The position numbers were made by a program, and so were the translations under genes. Positions 26,298 through 33,986 of a DNA stretch of 64,000 nt are shown piece after piece. The DNA comes from Actinomyces wuliandei. GTDB lineage: Bacteria; Actinomycetota; Actinomycetes; Actinomycetales; Actinomycetaceae. How positions within the stretch are numbered: the stretch's first letter is position 1; each line of letters begins with the position of its first letter. Under the pieces are notes generated by a model. That model saw nothing but the letters and a program-made list of their open reading frames with translations, was not told the DNA's origin and ran no database searches. The stretch spans positions 1,302,001-1,366,000 of the forward strand of contig NZ_CP025227.1 in assembly GCF_004010955.1 (NCBI RefSeq). Direction: 5' to 3'.

Positions 26298-27395
26298 CTA
26301 CTGCCCGGCCGTGGTGGTGACGGGCGGCGCGGTCGCGGTAGACCCAGCCGCTCTGGCTGCGCGGCGCCGCTGGCGGGGACGGATGATGGTGACCCAGGCG
26401 GCGGCACCGACCCCGAGCACCTGGAAGGTCAGTGCCAGCCAGCCTTGCCACGACAGCAGGGAGGTCTGGACCAGGGCGTTGCCGATGGAGCAGCCGCCTG
26501 CCCAGGCTGCCCCCACGCCCATGAGGACGCCGCCCCCGATGGAGCGCTGGATGACGCTGGCAGAGGGCACACGCACGCGGAACTCACCGGAGGCCCTGGC
26601 CGCCAGGTAGGAGCCGAGCAGGATGCCTAGGACCAGCAGGACGCCCCAGTCCAGGCGCTCGGTGTCCCCGGTGACGACAAGCCCCACCAGGTTGGACGAG
26701 GGCGTGGTGATGCCCAGGCCGTCCTCCCGTCCTGACGCCCAGGAGAGGGGCCAGGCGAGAACTGCCACGGCACCGACCAGGGCACCGGTGACCAGCGGGT
26801 TCCAGGCTCTCTCCAGGAGGAGGTGGGCCAGGCCCCGGCGCTGGGCGGGCAGCCCGGCCCGCGGTGCCAGGCCCCGGGAGGTGACCACCCTGCGGTGCAC
26901 CAGGACGGTGGTGAGGCCAGCCAGGATGACCACCCCCGCCCAGTCTGGGACCCCAATGGTGGCTGGAAGCGTCGTCAGGTCGGTGACCCACAGGCTCCTG
27001 ACCCGCTCCGTGGCTCCGGCCAGGATGCCGGTCTTGGAGGCGGCTGCGGTGACTGCGTAGGCGACCAGGGCGAACCAGGAGCCCACCAGCCCCTCCCCAG
27101 CCCGGTAGTAGGTCCCGGTGGCGCAGCCTCCGGCCAGGACGATCCCGGTACCGAAGATGAAGGAGCCGACCACGGTAGCCACGACGGAGAGCTGGGGGAT
27201 CTCCGGGGTCACGACTCCCAGGCCCGTCAGGACGGCCACGCCGACGGACTGGACGGCCACGGCCAGGAGGAAGGCAGTGAACCAGTGCCAGGAGCGGGAG
27301 ACCCACAGGTCCCGGAAGGCGCCGGTGATGCAGAACCGGCCGCGCTGGAGGATGAAGCCGAGGACAGCGCCTACGGCAAGTCCGGTGATGATCAT
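26298..27395 (-). CDS. tsuA: YeeE/YedE-family thiosulfate transporter (TsuA-like)
   Basis: The 365-residue polytopic protein has about nine to ten hydrophobic helices. Three conserved cysteine motifs are seen: GRFCITG (C22), GGCATG (C91) and GGCSIGN (C302). In TsuA such cysteines relay thiosulfate across the membrane. It is the first gene of a two-gene unit with the TusA-like carrier. A ~30-residue basic and Ala-rich tail closes the protein. No cysteine biosynthesis gene lies nearby in the window. Confidence 0.87.
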   Translation of the reverse strand: MIITGLAVGAVLGFILQRGRFCITGAFRDLWVSRSWHWFTAFLLAVAVQSVGVAVLTGLGVVTPEIPQLSVVATVVGSFIFGTGIVLAGGCATGTYYRAGEGLVGSWFALVAYAVTAAASKTGILAGATERVRSLWVTDLTTLPATIGVPDWAGVVILAGLTTVLVHRRVVTSRGLAPRAGLPAQRRGLAHLLLERAWNPLVTGALVGAVAVLAWPLSWASGREDGLGITTPSSNLVGLVVTGDTERLDWGVLLVLGILLGSYLAARASGEFRVRVPSASVIQRSIGGGVLMGVGAAWAGGCSIGNALVQTSLLSWQGWLALTFQVLGVGAAAWVTIIRPRQRRRAARAAGSTATAPPVTTTAGQ

Positions 27396-27953
27396 GAGAG
27401 GTCCTTGTCTTGCCGCCGACCGCGCGCCGACCCGTGCTCGGGCTCACGGCGCGTGCAGCAGCTGTGGTCAGGGGCGCGAGGCTGGACCGCGTCACCGTGA
27501 CGGTGCTCGGAGCAGGCGGGACATGCGTCAGCTGCGCCCCGAGGCCGGGGGCGGCGGGACAGCCCTCACGTGCGCAGGTGGAGGCAGAAGGGATAGGTAC
27601 GGGCGACAAGCCCTGGGCGTGCCTGGCCGGGACGTGGCGCACCTGTGCCGTCGCGGCACAGGTGGCCTGGAGGGGGCTGGGGAAGGAAGCGTTGCCGCTG
27701 GCAGCCTGCCTCAGCGCGTCCAGACCAGGCAGGGCATACACAGGCCGTTCCCGCGCAGTGCGGTACGGCAGGTGCGTGCCTGGTTGGCGCTCATGGGCTG
27801 CTCCGGGTCCTGACGAGTCCTACTGGATGGGGGCGCGGCCGGGAAGGCCGCTCGCGTGGAACACTAGCGGTCCTGCGAGGTCCAGGCAAGGTCCCTGGTC
27901 AGGGGCGTGCGGGCTGCCCAGGGTGTGGCACCAGCCCGTAGCCGGCCCGGCCC
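27396..27953. other. Intergenic region upstream of the thiosulfate transporter
   Basis: About 560 bp lie between the start of the transporter gene and the stop of the RecB-like gene. I see no convincing gene. A 27-codon frame on the minus strand beginning MSANQARTCR and containing GLCMPC could be a leader peptide, but it has no supporting ribosome site and lies about 350 bp upstream of tsuA. No riboswitch fold could be recognised by eye. Confidence 0.35.
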
Positions 27954-28913
27954 TCAGTCGGCAGGTCGGCGCGCGGTGAGGAGACGGGCCAGGCCGTCGT
28001 CGGGGACCGGGGGTGTGGTGCCCCCGAAGAGGGGGCACTGGGGCTGGAAGGAGCACCAGTCGCACAGGCGGGACCGGCGTGGCCTGAACTCCCCGGTGCG
28101 CGCGCAGTCCTCAATCTCCTCCCAGATCCGTGCGATCCTGGTCTCTGCGGACTCCAGCTCGCCTGGGCGGGGGTCGTGAGTGAGGGTGCGCCCGTCCTTG
28201 AGGTAGACGAGCTGGAGACGGGCCGGGACCCGGCCCCGCAGCCGCCACAGCACCAGCCCGTAGAAGCGCATCTGGAACAGGGCGTCCTCTATGTAGCGGG
28301 GGTGCGGGCTGCGTCCGGTCTTGTAGTCCACCACCCGCATGGCACCGTCGGGGGCGACGTCGAGGCGGTCCACGAAGCCCCGCAGGAGCAGGCCGTCGGA
28401 GGTCTCGGCCTGGACCAGGAGCTCGCGCTCGGCAGGCTCCAGACGAGTGGGGTCCTCCAGGGAGAAGTAGGCGCGGACAAGGTCACGGATCTCCTCAAGC
28501 CACTCCTCCACCTGTGCGGGGTCTGTGAACAGGTCCATGACGGCCGGGTTCCTCTCCCGGTGGGCCTCCCACTGGCCGGGAAGCACCGCCACCGCTGCCT
28601 GAGCGGTGCGCTCGGCGGCAGGCAGGTCGTAGAGACGCTCCAGCACGCTGTGCACCACGGTTCCCTTGTGGGTCGCCAGCGACCCGGGCTCAGGCAGACG
28701 GTCCACTGCACGCAGCCGGAACAGGAGCGGGCACTGCAAGAAGTCCTTGGCCCGGGACGGAGACAGAGCGGCTCGTCTGCGGTCCCAGTCGCGCGCCTGC
28801 CCTGCCTGTCGCGTCCCTGAGGAGGTGCGGGCGGTCGCTCCCGGTGACGTGGTGGGGTGTGGCGGGCGCGACCCACCCTCCGGCTGGTTGCGTGGCTGGG
28901 GCGACTGGGTCAT
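27954..28913 (-). CDS. RecB-like PD-(D/E)XK nuclease (Cas4/RecB C-terminal fold)
   Basis: The 319-residue protein carries ALSPSRAKDFLQCPLLFRLR (first cysteine of an Fe-S cluster), HKGTVVHSVLERLYDLP (H-x-x-x-H helix), LRGFVDRLDV and MRVVDYKTGR. The last two hold the catalytic Asp...Asp-x-Lys motif. CDWCSFQPQCPLF at the C-terminus supplies three more cysteines. The four Cys and the nuclease core match the stand-alone actinobacterial RecB-family exonuclease that neighbours trmI in Mycobacterium. The first 50 residues are disordered. It diverges from the M50 protease gene. Confidence 0.88.
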   Translation of the reverse strand: MTQSPQPRNQPEGGSRPPHPTTSPGATARTSSGTRQAGQARDWDRRRAALSPSRAKDFLQCPLLFRLRAVDRLPEPGSLATHKGTVVHSVLERLYDLPAAERTAQAAVAVLPGQWEAHRERNPAVMDLFTDPAQVEEWLEEIRDLVRAYFSLEDPTRLEPAERELLVQAETSDGLLLRGFVDRLDVAPDGAMRVVDYKTGRSPHPRYIEDALFQMRFYGLVLWRLRGRVPARLQLVYLKDGRTLTHDPRPGELESAETRIARIWEEIEDCARTGEFRPRRSRLCDWCSFQPQCPLFGGTTPPVPDDGLARLLTARRPAD

Positions 28914-29131
28914 GGGGTGACGCTACCGCCACCGGGTGGTGGTAGCGGCCTGAGCGCACGGACCTGTGGACAGCGCCCTGTCCTGTCCCTGCCCCTTTCC
29001 TGCACGCGGGCAGGGAGCCAGGTAGGCGGACCTCCGACTGCAGTCCGGATGGACTTCCTGCACGTGGACGGTCGGCGCCCCTGCGGGTGGTGCGGTGCAG
29101 GGCTGGCACAGGCTGGCGTAGGCTCTGGCGC

Positions 29132-30283
29132 ATGCCTTTCTCCTCCACTACGTCCCCGGCACGGTCCGGACGGTTCGGTGGGTGGACCCTGGGACGTGTC
29201 GGCGGGGCGCCGGTGGTCGTGTCAGCCACCTCCCTGCTGCTGGGGCTCCTCGTCGCCGCCAGCTGGTACCCCTTGGTCTCCCGCGCCCTGGGGACCCTGG
29301 GTACGCCGGTGGTGCTTGGCGTGGTCGTCGCCACTGTCGTGGGCGTGGCACTCAGTGTGCTCCTCCACGAGCTCGCCCACGGCCTGACCGGGACGCTACT
29401 GGGCCGCAGGCCCGTGCGCTACGAGCTCTACCTGTGGGGAGGGCGTACCAGCTTCGGGCCGCCTGACAGTACCTGGGTGCCGTGGAAGGACGCGGTGACC
29501 TCCCTGTCCGGTCCTGCTGCCAACCTGCTCCTGTGGGCAGGAGGAACCCAGGCCCAGCGTGCTCTCTGGGAGACGCACGGGCAGTGGGTGCTGCCGACCT
29601 ACGCGACCGTCTGGGCACTGACGTGGGTCAACCTCGCCCTGGCGGTCTTCAACGCGCTCCCGGGCCTGCCCCTGGACGGGGGCCACGCCCTGGCGGCCTT
29701 CCTCACCCATCTGACCGGCAACGAGGGGCTGGGGCGCAGAGCTGCGGCCTGGGGAGGCTTGCTCGTCGTCGCGGCAGCGGTGTGGTGGTGGGTCCTGCGG
29801 CCCCTGGTTGCCTACGGCCTGCGTCCTAGTGCCACCACCCTGGTCCTGGTGGTGCTGGTGGGCTGGTCCGTCGGCTCCACCAGCTGGCGGGTGCTGGGGC
29901 TCGGCCGTGGCTCGCGCGCGGCAGCCTCTCTCGACCTACGGCCCCTGGCCCGCCCGGTGGCTGTCACGGGCCGTGACACCCCGGTACCGGAGGTCAGGTC
30001 CCTGCTGAGGCGGGTGGGCCTGGTCCTCGTTGCTGACGGGTCCCGGCTGGTGGGCGGCATCGACGCCGCCACGCTGGCCCAGGCTGGCCTGCAGGTGGAA
30101 GGGAGCGGGACGGAGGCTGTCGCCGACCAGGTGTGCACGGTCCTGCCACCGGCCTCCCTTACGACCACCATGACGGGTCAGGAGGCCGCCGAGGCGATGC
30201 AGGCCGCCCGAGCCGTGTCACGGTGGCTCGTGCTGGTGGAGTCGGGCACCATCAGCGGCGCGGTCCCCACCGGGGCGCGATGA
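29132..30283 (+). CDS. Site-2 protease-like M50 metallopeptidase
   Basis: The 383-residue integral membrane protease has the zinc motif HELAH at 79-83 inside a hydrophobic helix. The second metal motif is NALPGLPLDGGH at about 174-185. The C-terminal ~110 residues look like a degraded CBS-domain pair (VRSLLRRVGLVLVADGSRLVGG). Members cleave transmembrane or signal peptides within the membrane. The substrate is unknown. ATG 29132 is preferred over the upstream in-frame 29087 because family N-termini begin just before GGWTLGRVGGAPV. The gene sits between the RecB-like gene and trmI. Confidence 0.87.
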   Translation: MPFSSTTSPARSGRFGGWTLGRVGGAPVVVSATSLLLGLLVAASWYPLVSRALGTLGTPVVLGVVVATVVGVALSVLLHELAHGLTGTLLGRRPVRYELYLWGGRTSFGPPDSTWVPWKDAVTSLSGPAANLLLWAGGTQAQRALWETHGQWVLPTYATVWALTWVNLALAVFNALPGLPLDGGHALAAFLTHLTGNEGLGRRAAAWGGLLVVAAAVWWWVLRPLVAYGLRPSATTLVLVVLVGWSVGSTSWRVLGLGRGSRAAASLDLRPLARPVAVTGRDTPVPEVRSLLRRVGLVLVADGSRLVGGIDAATLAQAGLQVEGSGTEAVADQVCTVLPPASLTTTMTGQEAAEAMQAARAVSRWLVLVESGTISGAVPTGAR

Positions 30284-30385
30284 CGAATGCGGTGACGGCT
30301 CAGTGACGGATCACTGACAGTCCCGTGACAGCTCGGTGGAAAGTCTGGTGAGAGCACGGGTGGCATCGTCGTGGAAAGAGAACGC

Positions 30386-30672
30386 GTGACCTCGCCCCTG
30401 TCCGGACTGCAGTCCAGGCCTGCTGCCGCCTCGGCGGGCCTCCTCCTCGCCCTGGTGCTGGGCGAGGTGTGCCATATCGCGGGGCCGCCAACGCCCTGCT
30501 GGACCTGGCGCAGGCCGTGGCCAACGCGACCGCCGCCCCGCTTGCCAGCTCAGGCGGCAGCGACACTGCTGTGCCGATGGTGGTAGTCATGGTTGTGGGT
30601 GTCACAGGAGCCTGGGCCGCCTACACCGTCGTAGGGCGTACCACCCAGAAGAGGCACCTGCCGGAGGCCTGA
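30386..30672 (+). pseudogene. Small two-helix membrane protein interrupted by a frameshift
   Basis: GTG 30386 opens a frame with a hydrophobic helix AASAGLLLALVLGEVCHIA. Near 30480-30490, beside a GGGG run, coding sense moves to another frame: GAANALLDLAQAVANATAAP, then a second helix VPMVVVMVVGVTGAWAAYTV and the basic tail RTTQKRHLPEA with a stop at 30672. Joining the two frames gives a plausible ~95-residue two-helix protein, so a one-base indel is likely, either real or a sequencing slip. No family is recognised. It precedes trmI. Confidence 0.5.
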
Positions 30673-30816
30673 CCGGTGACGGCACGGGCTGCGAACGCGC
30701 CCGGCCCCCTCCGTCTGGGCACCTGGCGTCGGTGTGCGCGCCCGCTCCGGCCCTGACCCACCTGCTCTGCACCTGTCATCGCCGGACGCCTCCGAGCACA
30801 GGCCATAGACTCCCTG

Positions 30817-32067
30817 GTGATGACAGACAGCAGCAGTCCCAGCCTTCACGGTCCCGGATGCCCGGGCGGTCCCGGGCCGGAGGCCTCAGCGGCCCGCCAG
30901 GCCTCCTCAGCTCCCTCCCCGGCGACCGCCAGCGCGCCCCTGCCACGTCACCTGACCCAGGAGGTACTGGACCAGGCCGGACGACGGGGCACCTTCCGCT
31001 ACGGCGACCGGGTGCAGGTTACCGACTCCAAGGGCCGTCAGCACACCTTCGTCCTGGAGCCCCGCGGCTACTTCCAGTCCGTGCGCGGGTCCTTTCACCA
31101 CCGGGAGGTGGTCGGCCTGGAGGAGGGCTCTGTCGTCGTCACCGCCACCGGGCACGAGCTGCTCCTGCTGCGGCCCCTGCTGGCTGACTACGTCCTGTCC
31201 ATGCCGCGGGGGGCACAGGTGGTCTACGCCAAGGACGCCGCCCAGGTCGTCGCCCTGGGCGACATCTTCCCCGGCGCACGCGTGCTGGAGGCGGGTGTGG
31301 GCTCGGGCGCGCTGACCATGAGCCTGCTGCGTGCCGTCGGCCCCCAGGGGCACGTGCTGTCCGTCGAGCGTCGAGAGGACTTCGCGGCTATCGCCGCCTC
31401 CAACGTCGACTCCTGGTTCGGCGGGCACCATCCTGCCTGGCAGCTGCGCACCGGCGACTTCGCCGACGTCGTCGCCGCCCACGTGGCCCCGGCCAGCGCC
31501 GACCGGGTGGTCCTCGACATGCTCGCCCCCTGGGAGAACACGCAGGCGGTGGCCACAGCCCTGGCCCCAGGGGGGGTCCTTGTGGCCTACGTCGCCACCG
31601 TCACCCAGCTCTCCCGCACCGTGGAGGTCCTGCGCCACAGCGGGCTGTTCACCGAGCCGGCCTCCTGGGAGTCGATGGTGCGTACCTGGAACGTGGACGG
31701 CCTGGCGGTACGGCCCGACCACCGCATGGTGGCCCACACCGGCTTCCTGGTGTCAGCCAGGCGCCTGGCTGCGGGCAGCCGCCCCCTCACCCGCAAGCGG
31801 CCGCCAGCGCGTGGCGCCTATGACGAGGGCGGGTACTGGGTGGCACAGGACGTGGGGGAGCGCACGAGCACGGACAAGAAGGTCCGCCGCGTCCTGCGTG
31901 ACGCCCGGGCCAGGCAGCCCCTGGACGCCACCCCGGTCCAGCCCGGTGCCGCCGAGGGCGACGACGTGCACGGTGCCGGGTCGCCCTCGCGGCACCCCCT
32001 GCCCTCCCAGCCGTCGCGGACCTCGCAGTCCTCGCGGCCGTTGCCCCCGGACGGAGCAGGCGCATGA
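30817..32067 (+). CDS. trmI: tRNA (adenine-58-N1)-methyltransferase TrmI
   Basis: The 416-residue protein methylates A58 in the tRNA T-loop. The N-terminal FPL-type domain includes FRYGDRVQVTDSKGRQH and PRGYFQSVRGSFHH. The SAM-binding core has VLEAGVGSGALTMSLLRAVG (motif I), VERREDFAAIAASNV and VVLDMLAPWENTQAV (motif IV). WESMVRTWNVDGLAVRPDHR is the specific C-terminal block. A ~75-residue disordered tail follows. Its stop overlaps the ARC start in ATGA, so the two are translated together, as in the Mycobacterium arrangement where trmI lies upstream of mpa. GTG 30817 or ATG 30820 starts the protein. Confidence 0.93.
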   Translation: MMTDSSSPSLHGPGCPGGPGPEASAARQASSAPSPATASAPLPRHLTQEVLDQAGRRGTFRYGDRVQVTDSKGRQHTFVLEPRGYFQSVRGSFHHREVVGLEEGSVVVTATGHELLLLRPLLADYVLSMPRGAQVVYAKDAAQVVALGDIFPGARVLEAGVGSGALTMSLLRAVGPQGHVLSVERREDFAAIAASNVDSWFGGHHPAWQLRTGDFADVVAAHVAPASADRVVLDMLAPWENTQAVATALAPGGVLVAYVATVTQLSRTVEVLRHSGLFTEPASWESMVRTWNVDGLAVRPDHRMVAHTGFLVSARRLAAGSRPLTRKRPPARGAYDEGGYWVAQDVGERTSTDKKVRRVLRDARARQPLDATPVQPGAAEGDDVHGAGSPSRHPLPSQPSRTSQSSRPLPPDGAGA

Positions 32068-33986
32068 GCAGGAGCGGCCCTGCTGCTGAGGACCCGGGTC
32101 CCCGGGAGACGGAGGGGGGCTCGGTGGTCGGCTCCCTGGTCGGCTCAGACAGTCCCCAGGCGCAGGCCCAGCCTGGCGTCCCCGACTTCACCAGCCACCA
32201 GCTGCGCGAGGCGCGGGCCGAGGCCGTGAGCCTGGCAGCCAAGAACGAGAGGCTTGTCGCCGCGCTGGCTGCGGCCCGTGAGCGCATCACCGAGCTGGGC
32301 GCCCAGCTGGACGCGGTCACCCACCCTCCGGTGACGCTGGGGCTCGTTGTCGCACTCCTCCCGCCTGCGGACCCTGGGTCCGCTGCGGCATGGAGCCAGG
32401 CACCGGCAGGGGCGTCGGCGGGTGAGGGCACACAGGCGTCCTCCCGGCAGCTCCTGGTCCACCTGGGGGGTCGGCCCGTGGGGCTGGCTGTCCATCCAGG
32501 GCTCGCCCCCGGGGAGCTCCAGGTAGGCCGCCTGGCGGCCGTCAACGACCAGATGCTCGTGGTGGGTACCCTCCCGGCACCCACCACCGGTGAGGCCGTC
32601 ACCCTTGACGAGGTGCTTGACGCCACCCGGGTCCTGGTGACGACCGGCAGCGGGGCCACCCGCGTCCTTGCCCTGGCCAGCCACCTGGACACCGAGCGCC
32701 TGCGCATCGGGGAGACCCTGGCGGCCGACCCTCGTGCCGACGTGGCCACCGCCGTGGTGGAGCGCACCGGCGTCGAGCAGCTCGTCGTCTCCGAGGTCCC
32801 GGACGTCTCGTGGGAGGACATCGGTGGCCTGGGTCCTCAGATCGAGCAGGTCCGCGACGCTGTGGAGCTTCCTTTCACCAGTCCCGGGCTCTACCGCGCC
32901 TACGGGCTGCGCGCTCCCCGGGGGGTGCTCCTGTACGGGCCGCCCGGGTGCGGCAAGACCCTCCTCGCCAAGGCGGTCGCCACCTCCCTGGCCGGCTCAC
33001 GGTCCGGCACGGGCAGGCAGTCCCGGGCCGCGTTCCTCAGCGTCAAGGGCCCCGAGCTGCTCACCAAGTTCGTGGGGGAGACCGAGCGTCAGGTCCGTGC
33101 CATCTTCGAGCAGGCCCGCAGGGTGGCCGCCGAGGACCGGCCTGTGGTGGTCTTCTTTGACGAGATGGAGGCGCTGCTGCGCACCCGGGGCACGGGCGTG
33201 TCCAGCGACGTGGAGTCCACCGTCGTCCCCCAGGTCCTGGCGGAGATCGACGGCGTGGAGCCGCTGGGCAACGTGGTGGTCATCGGCGCCACCAACCGGG
33301 AGGACATGATCGACCCTGCGCTGCTGCGGCCCGGTCGTCTTGACGTGCGGGTCCGTGTCGACCGTCCTGACGCTGCGGGCGCCCAGGACATCCTGGCCCG
33401 GCACCTGACCAGCGACCTGCCCCTGGCTGCGGCGGAAGTGGCTGCGCACGGGGGTGACAGGGAGGCGGCCGCCGCCGCGATGCGCCGTGCCACCGTCGCC
33501 GCCCTCTACGCACGCACTCCGGCGACTGCTGTCCTGGAGGTCACCTACGCCGACGCCACCACCCGCACCCTCCACCTGGCGGACCTTGCCAGCGGGGCCA
33601 TGCTGGCTGCCGTCGTGACCGGTGCCAAGACGGCAGCCGTCAAGGACGAGCTCGCTGGCGGCCAGGGGGGACTGAGCACGCAGCGCCTGCTGGAGGCCGT
33701 CTCGATGCAGGCCCGTCACAGCGAGGAGACGACCGGTGCGGCGACCAGCCCGCAGGAGTGGGAGCGGCTCGTGGACCGTGACGGACGGGGAGTCCGTCAC
33801 GTGCGCAGGCTGGTACCTTTTGCGCCCGCTCCCGGTGGCCGCAGGGCGGGCGGTCAGGAGCCGTGCACAGGCCTGGCCCGGGGGTCGCGTGACAACGGGC
33901 GTGACGTCGGGGGCCGCCTGGGCGGACAGGGATCCCAGGACCACCGGGACCAGGCGCCCGGGCACCAGGACGGAGGGCGGCAGTGA
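32064..33986 (+). CDS. arc: ARC/Mpa AAA ATPase (proteasome-associated ATPase family)
   Basis: The 640-residue ring ATPase has an N-terminal coiled coil (about 44-86, SHQLREARAEAVSLAAKNER) that captures Pup. An OB-fold region (90-235) follows, then one AAA domain with Walker A GPPGCGKT (292-299), Walker B VVVFFDEME (361-369) and the arginine-finger region LLRPGRLDVRV. The C-terminus is unusual: after RLVPFAPAPG it runs into a Gly/Arg/Gln/Asp-rich extension ending HQDGGRQ. It therefore lacks the Gly-Gln-Tyr-Leu docking tail by which Mpa opens the 20S core. With no prcBA nearby, it probably unfolds pupylated proteins without a proteasome, as proposed for corynebacterial ARC. It overlaps dop in GTGA. 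Confidence 0.93.
   Translation: MSRSGPAAEDPGPRETEGGSVVGSLVGSDSPQAQAQPGVPDFTSHQLREARAEAVSLAAKNERLVAALAAARERITELGAQLDAVTHPPVTLGLVVALLPPADPGSAAAWSQAPAGASAGEGTQASSRQLLVHLGGRPVGLAVHPGLAPGELQVGRLAAVNDQMLVVGTLPAPTTGEAVTLDEVLDATRVLVTTGSGATRVLALASHLDTERLRIGETLAADPRADVATAVVERTGVEQLVVSEVPDVSWEDIGGLGPQIEQVRDAVELPFTSPGLYRAYGLRAPRGVLLYGPPGCGKTLLAKAVATSLAGSRSGTGRQSRAAFLSVKGPELLTKFVGETERQVRAIFEQARRVAAEDRPVVVFFDEMEALLRTRGTGVSSDVESTVVPQVLAEIDGVEPLGNVVVIGATNREDMIDPALLRPGRLDVRVRVDRPDAAGAQDILARHLTSDLPLAAAEVAAHGGDREAAAAAMRRATVAALYARTPATAVLEVTYADATTRTLHLADLASGAMLAAVVTGAKTAAVKDELAGGQGGLSTQRLLEAVSMQARHSEETTGAATSPQEWERLVDRDGRGVRHVRRLVPFAPAPGGRRAGGQEPCTGLARGSRDNGRDVGGRLGGQGSQDHRDQAPGHQDGGRQ

Noticed and set aside
27396..27953. 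A riboswitch or cysteine leader peptide upstream of the thiosulfate transporter
   Set aside because: No conserved core of a known riboswitch could be recognised by eye, and the only short Cys-containing frame lacks a ribosome site. Not supported without a covariance-model search.
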